A DNA stretch of 64,000 nucleotides from Paludibacteraceae bacterium (GCA_017461505.1 JAFTXV010000003.1:53013-117012); one strand, 5' to 3'; positions 8,724 through 17,947 are shown, counted from the first letter of the stretch. Notes: a model not told the origin generated them from the letters alone. Translations and numbers: made by a program.

Positions 8724-9784
8724 TGAATATGAAATCGTCGCGGACATATCTATTCTCTGCTCTTCTGCTAGTGACTTGCTCGCTATTTAACGCTTGCAAG
8801 TCACCTGCGGAGCAGCGCGTATGCTTCTTTGGCTCTTCTGTGTGCAGGGGCGTGGGTGCAGATGCGCTCCATGGCTATGCGGCGCAAGTGACCGAAGCTT
8901 TGCCTGCAGGTTGGGAGAGTGTGAATATCTCCATCGATGGCAATAATACCTACGACCTCTTTGCTCGTTTTGACTGCGATATGACGCCCGTAGAGGCAAA
9001 GTATGTGGTCATCGGCATCAGTCTGGGCAATGAGGGATTGCATGAGAAAGGTGCGCGTGCCGTGTTGTCGTATAAGGAGAACATGCCACGCCTGATTCGT
9101 ATGCTGCAAGAGCAGGGGAGAGTGGTGGTTGTTACTAACAACTATCCTCGTGCCGACTTCAATGAGGTGGACTATGAGGATCTCTGCGATGTGAACCTAG
9201 AGGTGCAGCAGTGGAATGTGCCCACCATCAATGTGTTCGGTACTATCGATGATGGCGCAGGTCGCTGGGCAGAGCATATGTGGAATGGTTCGGATATCTA
9301 CCACCCCAATCAGCTGGGACACGAGGCGATGGCTTCGGCTTTCCCGCTGACGATGTGGAAGGCGCTGCAAGCTGGCAAACCTTTGCCTGAGTATATCCCT
9401 ACGCAAGGCGATGAGAACGGTGTGGAGTGCCTAAGCTTCGTGCCAGAGGGACAAGTGCAGTCCTATACGTTGAGCTATACGAGCTCAGATACCATCTATA
9501 CGGAGGTCTATTCGGCGGCACAGCAGAAGATGTGGCAATATGCGAATGGACAACTGGTGGCTGCGAACGAAGGAATAGATAAGGCGGTCGATACGATTAC
9601 GATACAAGGAAGTAATATCCATCAGGTGCTGTTCTACCGTGCGGCAATGACCGAGAGGGAGGTGCGCGCGCTGGCAAGAGGCAAGATGTTACGCTCCAGT
9701 TTGGAGATATATTGCCCACTATTGGGTGGTGATACAAGCAATTATGCACAAACAATGAATTGTGTTACAATTCACAATAAATAA
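8723..9784 (+). CDS. SGNH/GDSL-type hydrolase lipoprotein with LamG-like tail
   Basis: Likely carbohydrate or lipid esterase. I chose the ATG at 8723, which overlaps the GH30 stop (TAATG). The signal peptide ends in lipobox LFNAC. SGNH block I is FFGSSVCRGVGA with Ser39 as predicted nucleophile (GSS in place of GDS). Block III-like GISLGNEG and block V DIYHPNQLGHEAM (Asp-x-x-His) complete the site. After about residue 235 there is a short tail (SLEIYCPLLGGDTSNYAQ) resembling the end of a LamG/concanavalin-like domain. It could remove acyl groups from the glycan attacked by GH30; this is inference from position. Confidence 0.82.
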   Translation: MNMKSSRTYLFSALLLVTCSLFNACKSPAEQRVCFFGSSVCRGVGADALHGYAAQVTEALPAGWESVNISIDGNNTYDLFARFDCDMTPVEAKYVVIGISLGNEGLHEKGARAVLSYKENMPRLIRMLQEQGRVVVVTNNYPRADFNEVDYEDLCDVNLEVQQWNVPTINVFGTIDDGAGRWAEHMWNGSDIYHPNQLGHEAMASAFPLTMWKALQAGKPLPEYIPTQGDENGVECLSFVPEGQVQSYTLSYTSSDTIYTEVYSAAQQKMWQYANGQLVAANEGIDKAVDTITIQGSNIHQVLFYRAAMTEREVRALARGKMLRSSLEIYCPLLGGDTSNYAQTMNCVTIHNK

Positions 9785-9787
9785 CTA

Positions 9788-9797
9788 ATTATTAACC
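9788..9797 (+). promoter_or_regulatory. Conserved ATTATTAACC box upstream of a secreted-protein gene
   Basis: The exact decamer lies 18 bases before the ATG at 9816. The same decamer occurs 17 bases before the ATGs at 55680 and 63725. This constant spacing suggests a translational or leader element. Confidence 0.5.
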
Positions 9798-9815
9798 AAT
9801 TTAAATTAATGTATT

Positions 9816-11072
9816 ATGAAAAAGATTTTTTCTCTTTTCGTTGCTTTGACAGCTATGATGGCTGTTCATGCTACTGATTACTACTTTGCTGGTGAAGCAA
9901 GTGGTTGGAGCAATAACAACGAGGCTTTCAAGTTCGTTGAAGTAGATGGCGTTCTCACTCTTGAGGTGGCTGACCTCTATGGTGAGTTCAAAGTAGCTGA
10001 AAATGGTGGTTGGCACCCACAACATGGTGCGGCTGCTGCTGGCGAAGGTGTGGCTATGAACACCCCTTACACTTTAGTAAAGTGCATCGACACTCCTGAA
10101 AAACCAGAGGCAGACGCTCCTGCTAATGCTGCTATTCTTATGCCTGAGAATTCTGGATTTGAGAAACCACGTTACAAAGATGCAAAGCTGACATTGGATG
10201 TTTCCAATCCAGACGCTATTGTAATCAACCTCGTTGCAGGTACTTTGTACGATTATGCTGCTGGCCCTACCACTTATCAAATCGTAGGTGCGTTCACCAA
10301 CAACTGGAGTCTTACTGACGCTATCCAATTTGAGGATGTTGACGGCGTATTGACCGCTAATGTACCAGACATGAACGGTACTTTCAAGGTAATCAAGGAC
10401 CGCGCTTGGGACGAGCAATGGGGTACCAACCGTGAGACTAATGCAGGTCTTGCATTAGGTGTTCCTTATGTGATGGGTGCTAAGAACGATACTGGCGATC
10501 CTGCTAACTTGGCATTTGCTAACCCTTTTGCTGGCTACAAGAACGCTACTCTTACCCTTGAGGCTAAGGATAATGGTGACATGGTATTGACTCTCGTTTC
10601 TGGTGAGTTTTATGCTGTTCAAGCAGATTGGCACATTCCTGGTTCAAAACTTGGTTGGAACTGCGATGTGGATCAACGCTTTACTCCTGTAGAAGGTGAA
10701 GCTAATACTTATGAGTTGTTGGCAGCTGAGTTTGGAGCAGATTTCAAGGTTGTTTATGGCAACTGGGCTGTAGAGTTTGGTGCTCCTGCTGATGATGCAT
10801 ACTGGAAAGTGAACGAGGAATATACTTGTGCATTTAAGGGCGGTAATATTCACTCTGTAAACGATAACGATGTATATATTGACTGTACCATTCGTTTGGT
10901 AGTTGACTACGAGAAAGCAGAGGTTAAGATTACCATTGAGTCAGAGACAGTTCCTACAGCTGTAGAAGATGTAGTTGCTCCTAATACAGTTACCAAAGTG
11001 ATTGAGAATGGTCAAATGTATATCCTTCGTGATGGCGTACGCTACAACGCATTGGGTGGTGTAGTGAAATAA
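9816..11072 (+). CDS. Secreted three-module SusE/F-like carbohydrate-binding protein with C-terminal tail
   Basis: Signal peptide MKKIFSLFVALTAMMAVHA, without a lipobox. Three similar beta modules follow: about 20-135 (YYFAGEASGWSNN), 138-260 (YQIVGAFTNNWS) and 265-375 (WHIPGSKLGW). Each has a W-containing opening, a dGvlT-type strand and an FKV strand, as in the C-terminal binding modules of SusE and SusF. The last 50 residues hold TAVEDV, then GQMYILRDG and GGVVK. Four other secreted proteins of the window have a comparable tail, probably a sorting signal. It likely binds the glucan target of the locus; the ligand is unknown. Confidence 0.75.
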   Translation: MKKIFSLFVALTAMMAVHATDYYFAGEASGWSNNNEAFKFVEVDGVLTLEVADLYGEFKVAENGGWHPQHGAAAAGEGVAMNTPYTLVKCIDTPEKPEADAPANAAILMPENSGFEKPRYKDAKLTLDVSNPDAIVINLVAGTLYDYAAGPTTYQIVGAFTNNWSLTDAIQFEDVDGVLTANVPDMNGTFKVIKDRAWDEQWGTNRETNAGLALGVPYVMGAKNDTGDPANLAFANPFAGYKNATLTLEAKDNGDMVLTLVSGEFYAVQADWHIPGSKLGWNCDVDQRFTPVEGEANTYELLAAEFGADFKVVYGNWAVEFGAPADDAYWKVNEEYTCAFKGGNIHSVNDNDVYIDCTIRLVVDYEKAEVKITIESETVPTAVEDVVAPNTVTKVIENGQMYILRDGVRYNALGGVVK

Positions 11073-11087
11073 TCCATCTCTCTTTAG

Positions 11088-11117
11088 TGTAGAGCGGCTG
11101 ACTACCGCTCTACATTT
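11088..11117 (+). terminator. Intergenic hairpin before the GH3 gene
   Basis: A perfect 10-bp stem (11088-11097 with 11105-11114) and 7-base loop are followed by a weak T-rich stretch. It starts 15 bases after the preceding stop. It could be an attenuator or processing site that sets the GH3 transcript level below that of the binding protein. Confidence 0.5.
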
Positions 11118-11140
11118 CTATCATTTATCAATTTAATGCT

Positions 11141-13390
11141 ATGAAAAAACCATTATTTTTCCTTTTTATCCTGTCTATGGTATGCTTGCCTATGAGGGGA
11201 CAAGTGTATTTGGATGCCAAAGCTCCACTTGAAGATCGTATTGAAGATGCACTCTCTCGTATGAGCTTGCAAGAGAAAATTGCTATTATCCACGCACAAT
11301 CTAAATTTTCCTCTCCAGGAGTTGCACGCTTAGGTATCCCTGGTATATGGTGCACCGATGGCCCTCATGGAATTCGTCCAGAGGTGTTGTGGGACGAGTG
11401 GAACCAAGCAGGTTGGACCAACGACTCATGTATTGCCTTCCCAGCCCTCACCTGCTTGGCTGCAACATGGAATACGGACATGTCCTACCTCTATGGTGTG
11501 AGCATTGGTGAGGAGGCACGCTATCGCAACAAGGACGTATTGCTTGGCCCTGGTGTGAATATCTATCGTACCCCGCTCAATGGTCGTAACTTCGAGTATA
11601 TGGGCGAAGACCCATGCTTGGCATCTAAGATGGTGGTGCCATATGTGAAAGGTGTGCAGGAGCAAGGCGTGGCTACATGCGTCAAGCACTATGCCCTCAA
11701 CAACCAAGAGGTGGATCGTCACTGGGTGAATGTGAACCTGTCTGACCGTGCGCTATATGAGATCTATCTGCCTGCTTTCCGCGCTGCTATGCAAGAGGGT
11801 GGCTCATGGTCTATCATGGGTGCATATAACCTCTACAAGGGCCAATATGCGTGTCACAACACCATCCTGCTTCAAGATATATTGCGCAAGGAGTGGGGCA
11901 GTGATGCGGCTGTGATCTCCGACTGGGGTGGCGCTATGAACACCGAGCAAGCTATCACCAACGGACTAGACCTAGAGTTCGGTACATGGACCGATGGCTT
12001 GTCGGATGGGGCTTCTAGCGCATACGATATCTATCACTTGGCTTTGCCTTATCTGCGCAAGATTCAAAGTGGCGAGGTGGGTACCAAAGAACTTGACGAG
12101 AAAGTGCGCAATGTCTTGCGTCTTATCTTCCGCACCTCGATGAACCCTAATAAAGCCTTTGGTGCGATGTGCTCAGAGGCACACAGTGCTGCGGCACGCA
12201 GGATTGCGGGCGAAGGTATGGTGCTCTTGCGCAATGAGAATCAGACATTGCCTATTGAACTGAAGGAGCGTCCTACTATCCTCGTCGTAGGCGAGAACGC
12301 TATCAAGATGATGACTGTAGGTGGCGGTTCGTCTTCGCTCAAAGCCAAGTACGAGATCTCTCCATTGCAAGGTATTCAGGAGCGTGCTGCGGGATTGGCA
12401 GAAGTGAAGTATGTGCGCGGATATGTGGGCGATGTAGGTGGTGAGTACAATGGTGTGACTACGGGTCAATCATTGCAAGACGACCGCACACCCGAGCAAC
12501 TCACGGCAGAGGCTATAGAAGCAGCTAAGAAAGCCGATTATGTGATATTTGTGGGCGGTATGAACAAGGCGCACAACCAAGACTGCGAGGACGGCGACCG
12601 CTTGCATTATGAGTTGCCTTATGGTCAAGATCAATTGATCTCGGCATTGGCGGCTGTCAACGATAAGGTGGTATTCGTTTCCATCTCAGGTAATGCACAT
12701 GGCATGCCATGGAGCCAAGAGGTAGGGGCTATTCTGCAAGCATGGTATAGTGGTTCGGAAACAGGTCATGCTGTGGCTGATGTGCTGTTTGGCGATGTGA
12801 ATCCTTCGGGTAAGTTGCCATATACTATCCAACCTACTTTGGCGGACTATCCTGCGCATCAATATGGTGAGGTGGCTTATCCAGGTGTGGACAAACAGGT
12901 GTATTACAAGGAAGATATCTTTGTAGGCTATCGCTATGCAGATCTCTATGGTACACGTCGTCCTATTAAGTATGTGAGCCAAGGAGAGCAATATACCATC
13001 CATCCTCCTAAGCGCAAAGCTCTATTCCCATTTGGCTTTGGTTTGAGTTATACTACTTTTGAATATGGTAAGGCTATGCTGAATGGCGATCAGATTACGG
13101 TAGCGGTTACTAATACGGGCAATCGTGCAGGTCAAGAGGTGGTACAACTCTATGTATCCGATTCGAAGGCATCGGTAGTACGTCCTAAGAAGGAATTGAA
13201 AGGATTTAGCAAAGTAGCATTGCAACCGGGTGAGACAAAGCAGGTTACATTCACGATAACACCTGAAATGTTGGCATTCTTTGATGCTGAAGCACATGAG
13301 TGGGTAACTGAAGCAGGACAGTTTGTGCTGCATATTGCTAGCAGCAGTGCGGATATACAGGCATCTGTTCCATATATGTATAATAAGTAA
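11141..13390 (+). CDS. GH3 beta-glucosidase
   Basis: Exo-acting retaining glycosidase. Signal peptide about residues 1-20 without a lipobox, so probably periplasmic. The N-terminal barrel shows GIPGIWCTDGPHGIR, the KHYALNNQE motif and the nucleophile in AAVISDWGG (Asp261). The second domain follows from about 355 (GEGMVLLRNENQTLPI, GGSSSL) and a fibronectin-III-like C-terminal domain from about 655 (QEVVQLYVSD, LKGFSKVALQPGE). 749 residues is typical. It would release glucose from oligosaccharides imported by the SusCD pair, completing the pathway begun by GH30. Confidence 0.93.
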   Translation: MKKPLFFLFILSMVCLPMRGQVYLDAKAPLEDRIEDALSRMSLQEKIAIIHAQSKFSSPGVARLGIPGIWCTDGPHGIRPEVLWDEWNQAGWTNDSCIAFPALTCLAATWNTDMSYLYGVSIGEEARYRNKDVLLGPGVNIYRTPLNGRNFEYMGEDPCLASKMVVPYVKGVQEQGVATCVKHYALNNQEVDRHWVNVNLSDRALYEIYLPAFRAAMQEGGSWSIMGAYNLYKGQYACHNTILLQDILRKEWGSDAAVISDWGGAMNTEQAITNGLDLEFGTWTDGLSDGASSAYDIYHLALPYLRKIQSGEVGTKELDEKVRNVLRLIFRTSMNPNKAFGAMCSEAHSAAARRIAGEGMVLLRNENQTLPIELKERPTILVVGENAIKMMTVGGGSSSLKAKYEISPLQGIQERAAGLAEVKYVRGYVGDVGGEYNGVTTGQSLQDDRTPEQLTAEAIEAAKKADYVIFVGGMNKAHNQDCEDGDRLHYELPYGQDQLISALAAVNDKVVFVSISGNAHGMPWSQEVGAILQAWYSGSETGHAVADVLFGDVNPSGKLPYTIQPTLADYPAHQYGEVAYPGVDKQVYYKEDIFVGYRYADLYGTRRPIKYVSQGEQYTIHPPKRKALFPFGFGLSYTTFEYGKAMLNGDQITVAVTNTGNRAGQEVVQLYVSDSKASVVRPKKELKGFSKVALQPGETKQVTFTITPEMLAFFDAEAHEWVTEAGQFVLHIASSSADIQASVPYMYNK

Positions 13391-13413
13391 ATTAGATACA
13401 TACATAATCATTA

Positions 13414-13447
13414 AGCCGTCTGCCATTTTGGCAGGCGGCTTTTATTT
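13414..13447 (+). terminator. Rho-independent terminator after GH3
   Basis: An 11-bp GC-rich stem (13414-13424 with 13430-13440, one G-U pair) and 5-base loop are followed by TTTTATTT. It closes the first utilisation locus. Confidence 0.88.
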
Positions 13448-13543
13448 AAAAAGGGCTTTGGTATGGGTTTTGTCTAAAAACTAGTAACGACCTTAAAGTC
13501 TTTAATGACCTTAAGGATCTTAATGACTAAAAAACATAGAACT

Positions 13544-15667
13544 ATGAATACAATGAACACCAAAACCGAAAACCTACAAAAGTTCGCTATCAACCTTTGC
13601 GAACGTGCCCAACAGGGCAAACTGGATCCTGTGATTGGCCGTGACGACGAGATTCGTCGCGTACTACAAATCCTCTCACGTCGTACAAAGAATAATCCTA
13701 TCCTCATCGGCGAGCCTGGTGTAGGTAAGACTGCTATTGTGGAGGGCTTGGCGCATCGTATCATCCGTGGTGATGTGCCTGAGAACCTCAAAAAGAAACA
13801 AATCTACTCCCTTGATATGGGTGCCCTTATCGCAGGCGCGAAGTACCAAGGTGAGTTTGAGGAGCGCCTCAAGGGTGTTATCACGGAGGTGACTAGTGCT
13901 GCGGGAGAGATCATCCTCTTTATAGACGAGATACACACGCTCGTGGGTGCGGGCAAGAGCAGTGGCGCGATGGATGCCGCCAATATCCTCAAGCCTGCTT
14001 TGGCACGAGGTGAACTGCGTGCCGTGGGTGCGACTACTTTGGACGAGTATCAGAAGTACTTTGAGACCGACAAAGCCCTCGAGCGTCGCTTCCAAATGGT
14101 GATGGTGGATGAGCCTGATGAGGCGGCTACTATCTCTATTTTGCGTGGATTGAAGGAGCGCTACGAGACTCACCACAAGGTGCGTATCAAGGACGATGCG
14201 CTGATTGCTGCGGTGACGCTATCAACTCGTTATATATCAGATCGTTTCCTTCCTGATAAAGCCATTGACTTGGTGGATGAAGCGGCGGCTAAACTACGCT
14301 TGGAAGTGGACTCTAAGCCCGAAGAATTGGACAACCTCAACCGTCAAATTATGCAATTGCAGATTGAGCGCGAGGCCATCAAAAAAGAGCATGACAAAGC
14401 CAAACTCGCCACTATTGAGGAGCAACTCCATGCGTTGCAAGTCGAGGCGAAGGAGATGAATGCGCGTTGGGAGCAGGAGAAGGGCTATGTGGCGACTATC
14501 CAAAACGAGAAAGCCAATATCGAGCAGATGAAACATGAGGCAGAGGTCGCTGAGCGAGAAGGCAACTACGGCAAGGTGGCAGAGATTCGTTATGGTCGTT
14601 TGCAGCAGGCAGAGGCGAACATCAAAGCGGCGCAAGAAGCATTGCACGCAATGCAAGGTGAGAGCCTCATCAAGGAGGAAGTGGACGAGGACGATATTGC
14701 CGAGATCGTAGCTCGTTGGACAGGTATTCCTGTGACCAAGATGATGCAATCCGAGCGAGATAAGCTCTTACATCTGGAGGAGGAATTGCACAAGCGTGTT
14801 GTGGGGCAAGACGAAGCTATTCAGGCAGTTAGCGACGCTATTCGTCGCTCTCGTGCGGGTTTGCAAGACCCTAAACGTCCTATCGGTTCGTTTATATTCT
14901 TAGGAACGACGGGTGTGGGTAAAACGGAGTTGGCGAAAGCCTTGGCGGAGTATCTCTTCGACGACGAGAATATGATGACTCGCATCGATATGTCGGAGTA
15001 TCAGGAGAAGTTCGCTGCCACCCGATTGATTGGGGCGCCTCCAGGATATGTGGGCTATGACGAGGGTGGACAATTGACCGAAGCCATCCGCCGCAAGCCT
15101 TATAGCGTGGTGCTCTTTGATGAGATTGAGAAGGCGCACCCTGATGTGTTCAATGTGCTGTTGCAGGTGTTGGACGATGGCCGCTTGACCGATAACAAAG
15201 GTCGCACGGTGAACTTCAAGAACACCCTGATTATTTTTACTTCTAATCTTGGCAGCCAACTCATCCGCGAGAATGAGGAGCAGGGGATTGACCATGAGAA
15301 GACGAGCCAGCAGGTAATGGAGCTATTGAAGCAGACAATTCGCCCAGAGTTCTTGAACCGTATTGATGAGACGATTATGTTCACTCCGCTCAATGAGAGT
15401 CAGATTCGCGATATCGTGGGCTTGCAGATAGAGGGTGTGCATAAGATGCTCTTGCAGAGTGGTGTAGATTTGCGCATTACCGATGATGCGATCGATTATA
15501 TCGCTCGTGAGGGTTATGATCCGCAGTTCGGTGCTCGCCCTGTGAAGCGTGCGTTGCAGCGATTGGTGCTCAACGAACTCAGCAAAGCCATCATCGCAGG
15601 CAAGGTAGACCACCAAAAGCCCGTAATTGTGGAGCTTCGCGACGGCGAGTTGCAATTTAAGAACTAA
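13544..15667 (+). CDS. clpB: ClpB-type disaggregase lacking the N-terminal domain
   Basis: AAA+ chaperone that threads aggregated proteins with DnaK help. NBD1 carries Walker [10 protein letters not shown] and Walker [10 protein letters not shown] coiled-coil middle domain spans roughly 315-430. NBD2 carries [37 protein letters not shown] and the C-terminal D2 small domain ([10 protein letters not shown]). I chose the ATG at 13544 ([14 protein letters not shown]), which starts about where NBD1 starts in other ClpBs. The usual roughly 150-residue Clp N domain is absent, and no trace of it lies in the 150 bases upstream. The protein has 707 residues against about 860 normally, and corresponds to the short ClpB isoform known in other bacteria. 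Confidence 0.93.
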   Translation: MNTMNTKTENLQKFAINLCERAQQGKLDPVIGRDDEIRRVLQILSRRTKNNPILIGEPGVGKTAIVEGLAHRIIRGDVPENLKKKQIYSLDMGALIAGAKYQGEFEERLKGVITEVTSAAGEIILFIDEIHTLVGAGKSSGAMDAANILKPALARGELRAVGATTLDEYQKYFETDKALERRFQMVMVDEPDEAATISILRGLKERYETHHKVRIKDDALIAAVTLSTRYISDRFLPDKAIDLVDEAAAKLRLEVDSKPEELDNLNRQIMQLQIEREAIKKEHDKAKLATIEEQLHALQVEAKEMNARWEQEKGYVATIQNEKANIEQMKHEAEVAEREGNYGKVAEIRYGRLQQAEANIKAAQEALHAMQGESLIKEEVDEDDIAEIVARWTGIPVTKMMQSERDKLLHLEEELHKRVVGQDEAIQAVSDAIRRSRAGLQDPKRPIGSFIFLGTTGVGKTELAKALAEYLFDDENMMTRIDMSEYQEKFAATRLIGAPPGYVGYDEGGQLTEAIRRKPYSVVLFDEIEKAHPDVFNVLLQVLDDGRLTDNKGRTVNFKNTLIIFTSNLGSQLIRENEEQGIDHEKTSQQVMELLKQTIRPEFLNRIDETIMFTPLNESQIRDIVGLQIEGVHKMLLQSGVDLRITDDAIDYIAREGYDPQFGARPVKRALQRLVLNELSKAIIAGKVDHQKPVIVELRDGELQFKN

Positions 15668-15701
15668 ACTATAAATCGTTAACCTTTGATATAGAAATAC
15701 G

Positions 15702-15738
15702 CTACCCTTGCGCTACCTTTGCGCAAGGGTAGGTTTTT
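15702..15738 (+). terminator. Terminator after clpB
   Basis: A perfect 12-bp stem (15702-15713 with 15721-15732), a 7-base loop and TTTTT at 15734-15738. It lies between convergent genes and overlaps the last codon of the leftward gene. Confidence 0.9.
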
Positions 15739-16780
15739 ACTTATCCCAATAGATGTATTGCATATCGCTGACCTTCTCGGCAGCGGGTTCGACGATAAAG
15801 GTGGGCGTTTCTTTATCCCACCCCTGTAAATCTCCATTAACCGAGTCTTGGATGAAACGCTGCACATTCTCACCCCATTGCAACCAATGGCGCGTGTCGG
15901 AACATTGAGCGTCAATAGTGGTAAACTCTTCGTAGCGCGTTTGGCGACCAATCACGTTATTATGCAAGTCCATATAGTGGTCGCATGGAGCATTAGGACT
16001 CTTCCACTCCCAAAAAATATCCATAATAGCGTGGGATAACCATTCTCCGACATAAGTGCGCAACAACACATTTACATAGATATGTTTGAACGCATCACCT
16101 GGGCGACCATTATTGGTGGCTTCGCCATAGTAGTAATATGCTAGTTTTTCCGCACGTGCCTTACTTTGCAATACGCGGTAAAACATACGTGGACCGCGCC
16201 AGAGCAACAAGGATAGCAGGATATTCTCTTCCTCAAAGAATTCGATATTGAGCGTGTCAAACGTTTCGCGTGTGAGAGGTAGGTTACTATGGATAAGCGA
16301 TTGGAGTTTGTTCCAGTCTTGTTGCTCAGTGGGCGTGAGTTCTAGAGCTAGTAACTCGTCTTCTAACGAAAGGGAGTCTAGAAAGGCATATAGTTCGTGA
16401 CTGGGCGATTGACCAGATACCAATCGTATTTCTTGTTGCTTGGGGGCAAAGAGAGTAGGTCGTTGCGTGGAACTAACCAATAATAAGTCTGCTACGGAAC
16501 AGAGCTTGCTGATATACCCTTTGTATGCTTTTTCTGGATAGAGGCGTATGAGCTCTTGCTCAATAAAATCTGCAAGGTTTTGCTCTTTTTGCAACATACT
16601 GTCCGCTTCCCATCTTGCGCCTAAGACATAAAATGCCTCCGAAGGGAAAGTAGGGAGGGCAGTAGTATCAGGAGTGAAACCACCCCCCATCCCCTCCCTA
16701 GAGGGAAGAGTGTTCTGTGTGCGGCAGCCTATAAGGAGCAAAAAGAGCGGTAAGAATTTGAGAAGTTTTAAAATTTTCAT
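15737..16780 (-). CDS. DUF6973-like lipoprotein of unknown function
   Basis: The start at 16780 gives MKILKLLKFLPLFLLLIGC, a clear lipoprotein signal. Upstream in-frame codons overlap the promoter and are rejected. The C-terminal half has GDAFKHIYVNVLL, WLSHAIMDIFWEWKS and MDLHNNVIGRQTRY, the pattern I associate with DUF6973. Conserved His, Asp and Asn suggest an enzyme or metal site, but no function is known to me. Directly after the lipobox, a G-rich interspersed repeat is read in frame (PSREGMGGG). The gene is divergent from panB with overlapping promoters. Confidence 0.7.
   Translation of the reverse strand: MKILKLLKFLPLFLLLIGCRTQNTLPSREGMGGGFTPDTTALPTFPSEAFYVLGARWEADSMLQKEQNLADFIEQELIRLYPEKAYKGYISKLCSVADLLLVSSTQRPTLFAPKQQEIRLVSGQSPSHELYAFLDSLSLEDELLALELTPTEQQDWNKLQSLIHSNLPLTRETFDTLNIEFFEEENILLSLLLWRGPRMFYRVLQSKARAEKLAYYYYGEATNNGRPGDAFKHIYVNVLLRTYVGEWLSHAIMDIFWEWKSPNAPCDHYMDLHNNVIGRQTRYEEFTTIDAQCSDTRHWLQWGENVQRFIQDSVNGDLQGWDKETPTFIVEPAAEKVSDMQYIYWDK
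16678..16712. repeat. G/C-rich interspersed repeat read in frame in the lipoprotein linker
   Basis: On the coding strand the stretch contains CTAGGGAGGGGATGGGGGG with a short TCCCT/AGGGA stem. It encodes PSREGMGGGF in the flexible segment just after the lipid-attachment Cys, where an insertion would be tolerated. I recall similar G-rich repeats in other Bacteroidales, but cannot verify this here. Confidence 0.5.
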
Positions 16781-16802
16781 TGTTTCTTGCGCATTTATGC
16801 TG

Positions 16803-16834
16803 CAAAAGTACTGCTTTTTTTGGAGATGTGCAAA
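16803..16834 (-). promoter_or_regulatory. Promoter of the DUF6973 lipoprotein gene
   Basis: On the minus strand TTTG (16831-16834) is 20 bases before TACTTTTG (16803-16810). It overlaps the panB promoter on the opposite strand. Confidence 0.75.
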
Positions 16835-16850
16835 AAAATGTGTAATTTTG
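16819..16850 (+). promoter_or_regulatory. panB promoter
   Basis: TTTG at 16819-16822 and TAATTTTG at 16843-16850 are separated by 20 bases. The site shares 16 base pairs with the divergent promoter, so simultaneous polymerase binding should be limited. Confidence 0.78.
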
Positions 16851-16885
16851 CAACATATTTCAAAATTTATCATTCAAAACTTGTT

Positions 16886-17701
16886 ATGTCAGTACATATC
16901 CAAAATAGTCGTATGACGACCACACGCCTGAGAAAGATGAAACAAGAAGGCGAGAAGATTGCGATGCTTACTAGTTATGATTTTACCCTGACTCGTCTGC
17001 TAGATGAAGCAGGCATTGAGATGATCCTAGTGGGCGATAGTGCATCGAATATCGTATGTGGAAATAAATATACATTGCCAATCACAGTGGATGAGATGAT
17101 CTTCCTTACCAAGGGTGTTGTTCGTGCTGCGGAGCATGCACTTGTCGTGATAGATATGCCATTTGGAAGCTATCAAGTGAGTGAAGAACAGGCAGTTACG
17201 AATGCTCTAAAGATGATGAAAGAGTCGGGCGCTGATGCGGTAAAGTTGGAAGGTGGCGAGGAAATCTTGCCTGCCATTCGCCATATGGTGCAGGCGGGTG
17301 TGCCTGTGATGGGACACTTGGGCTTAACTCCACAAAGCGTGAACCAGTTGGGTGGCTATGGCTTGCGTGGTAAGGGCGAAGCGGAGGCAGAGAAACTATT
17401 GCATGATGCTCAACTGCTAGACGAGGCAGGTTGTTTTGCTATTGTATTGGAGAAGATACCTGCGGAGTTGGCTAAACGTGTGACAGAGGCAGTGAGTTGC
17501 CCAACGATTGGCATTGGTGCGGGCAATGCGACCGATGGACAAGTGCTTGTGTTGCATGATATGTTGGGATTGAATGAGGGCTTCAAGCCTAAATTCTTGC
17601 GCCAGTTTGCGCATCTGGGTGAGGCAGTAAAGACGGCTGTAGGCGAGTATGTGACAGCTGTGAAGGATTGCTCTTTCCCATCTCAAGAGGAGAGTTATTA
17701 G
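16886..17701 (+). CDS. panB: 3-methyl-2-oxobutanoate hydroxymethyltransferase
   Basis: First step of pantothenate synthesis: transfer of a hydroxymethyl group from methylene-tetrahydrofolate to 2-oxoisovalerate. The TIM-barrel motifs are clear: MLTSYDFTLTRLLDEAG, VGDSASNIVCG with metal-binding Asp, GADAVKLEGG, VMGHLGLTPQSVNQLGGY and PTIGIGAGNATDGQVLV. I chose the ATG at 16886 (271 residues); a second ATG at 16913 would also give a family-length protein. panC and panD are not nearby. Confidence 0.95.
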   Translation: MSVHIQNSRMTTTRLRKMKQEGEKIAMLTSYDFTLTRLLDEAGIEMILVGDSASNIVCGNKYTLPITVDEMIFLTKGVVRAAEHALVVIDMPFGSYQVSEEQAVTNALKMMKESGADAVKLEGGEEILPAIRHMVQAGVPVMGHLGLTPQSVNQLGGYGLRGKGEAEAEKLLHDAQLLDEAGCFAIVLEKIPAELAKRVTEAVSCPTIGIGAGNATDGQVLVLHDMLGLNEGFKPKFLRQFAHLGEAVKTAVGEYVTAVKDCSFPSQEESY

Positions 17702-17760
17702 GCGATATGATGAGGCTATAGGACGCGGCAGAGCCGCTATAGGCTATAGGCGATAAGGTG
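17702..17760. repeat. Interspersed GGCGA/CTATAGG repeat with GCGGC hairpin
   Basis: Contains GGCGATATGATGAGGC, the hairpin GCGGC-AGA-GCCGC (17725-17737) and CTATAGG repeated. Related pieces occur at 39010, 39786 and 41343. Confidence 0.6.
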
Positions 17761-17767
17761 AGTTTTT

Positions 17768-17798
17768 AAAAGCATTCTGCAGGAGAATGCTTTTTTTA
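17768..17798 (+). terminator. Terminator after panB
   Basis: An 8-bp stem (17771-17778 with 17784-17791) and 5-base loop, flanked by AAA and a run of seven or more T. Confidence 0.88.
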
Positions 17799-17850
17799 TG
17801 GGTGATTTTGTCACTTGGAAACTACAAAAGTGTTAAAGTTTCCTAAATTA

Positions 17851-17882
17851 TTTGGTTATTTCGAAGAAATATAGTACCTTTG
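17851..17882 (+). promoter_or_regulatory. Promoter of the TetR-efflux operon
   Basis: TTTG (17851-17854), 20-base spacer, TACCTTTG (17875-17882). The predicted start near 17889 gives a leader of about 150 nt that contains the 11-bp repeat array. Confidence 0.82.
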
Positions 17883-17947
17883 CACGCTTTTTGCAGTAGA
17901 GGTATTGCTTGATATAAGGGTAATCCTAGCATAAAGGTAGCGTTATG

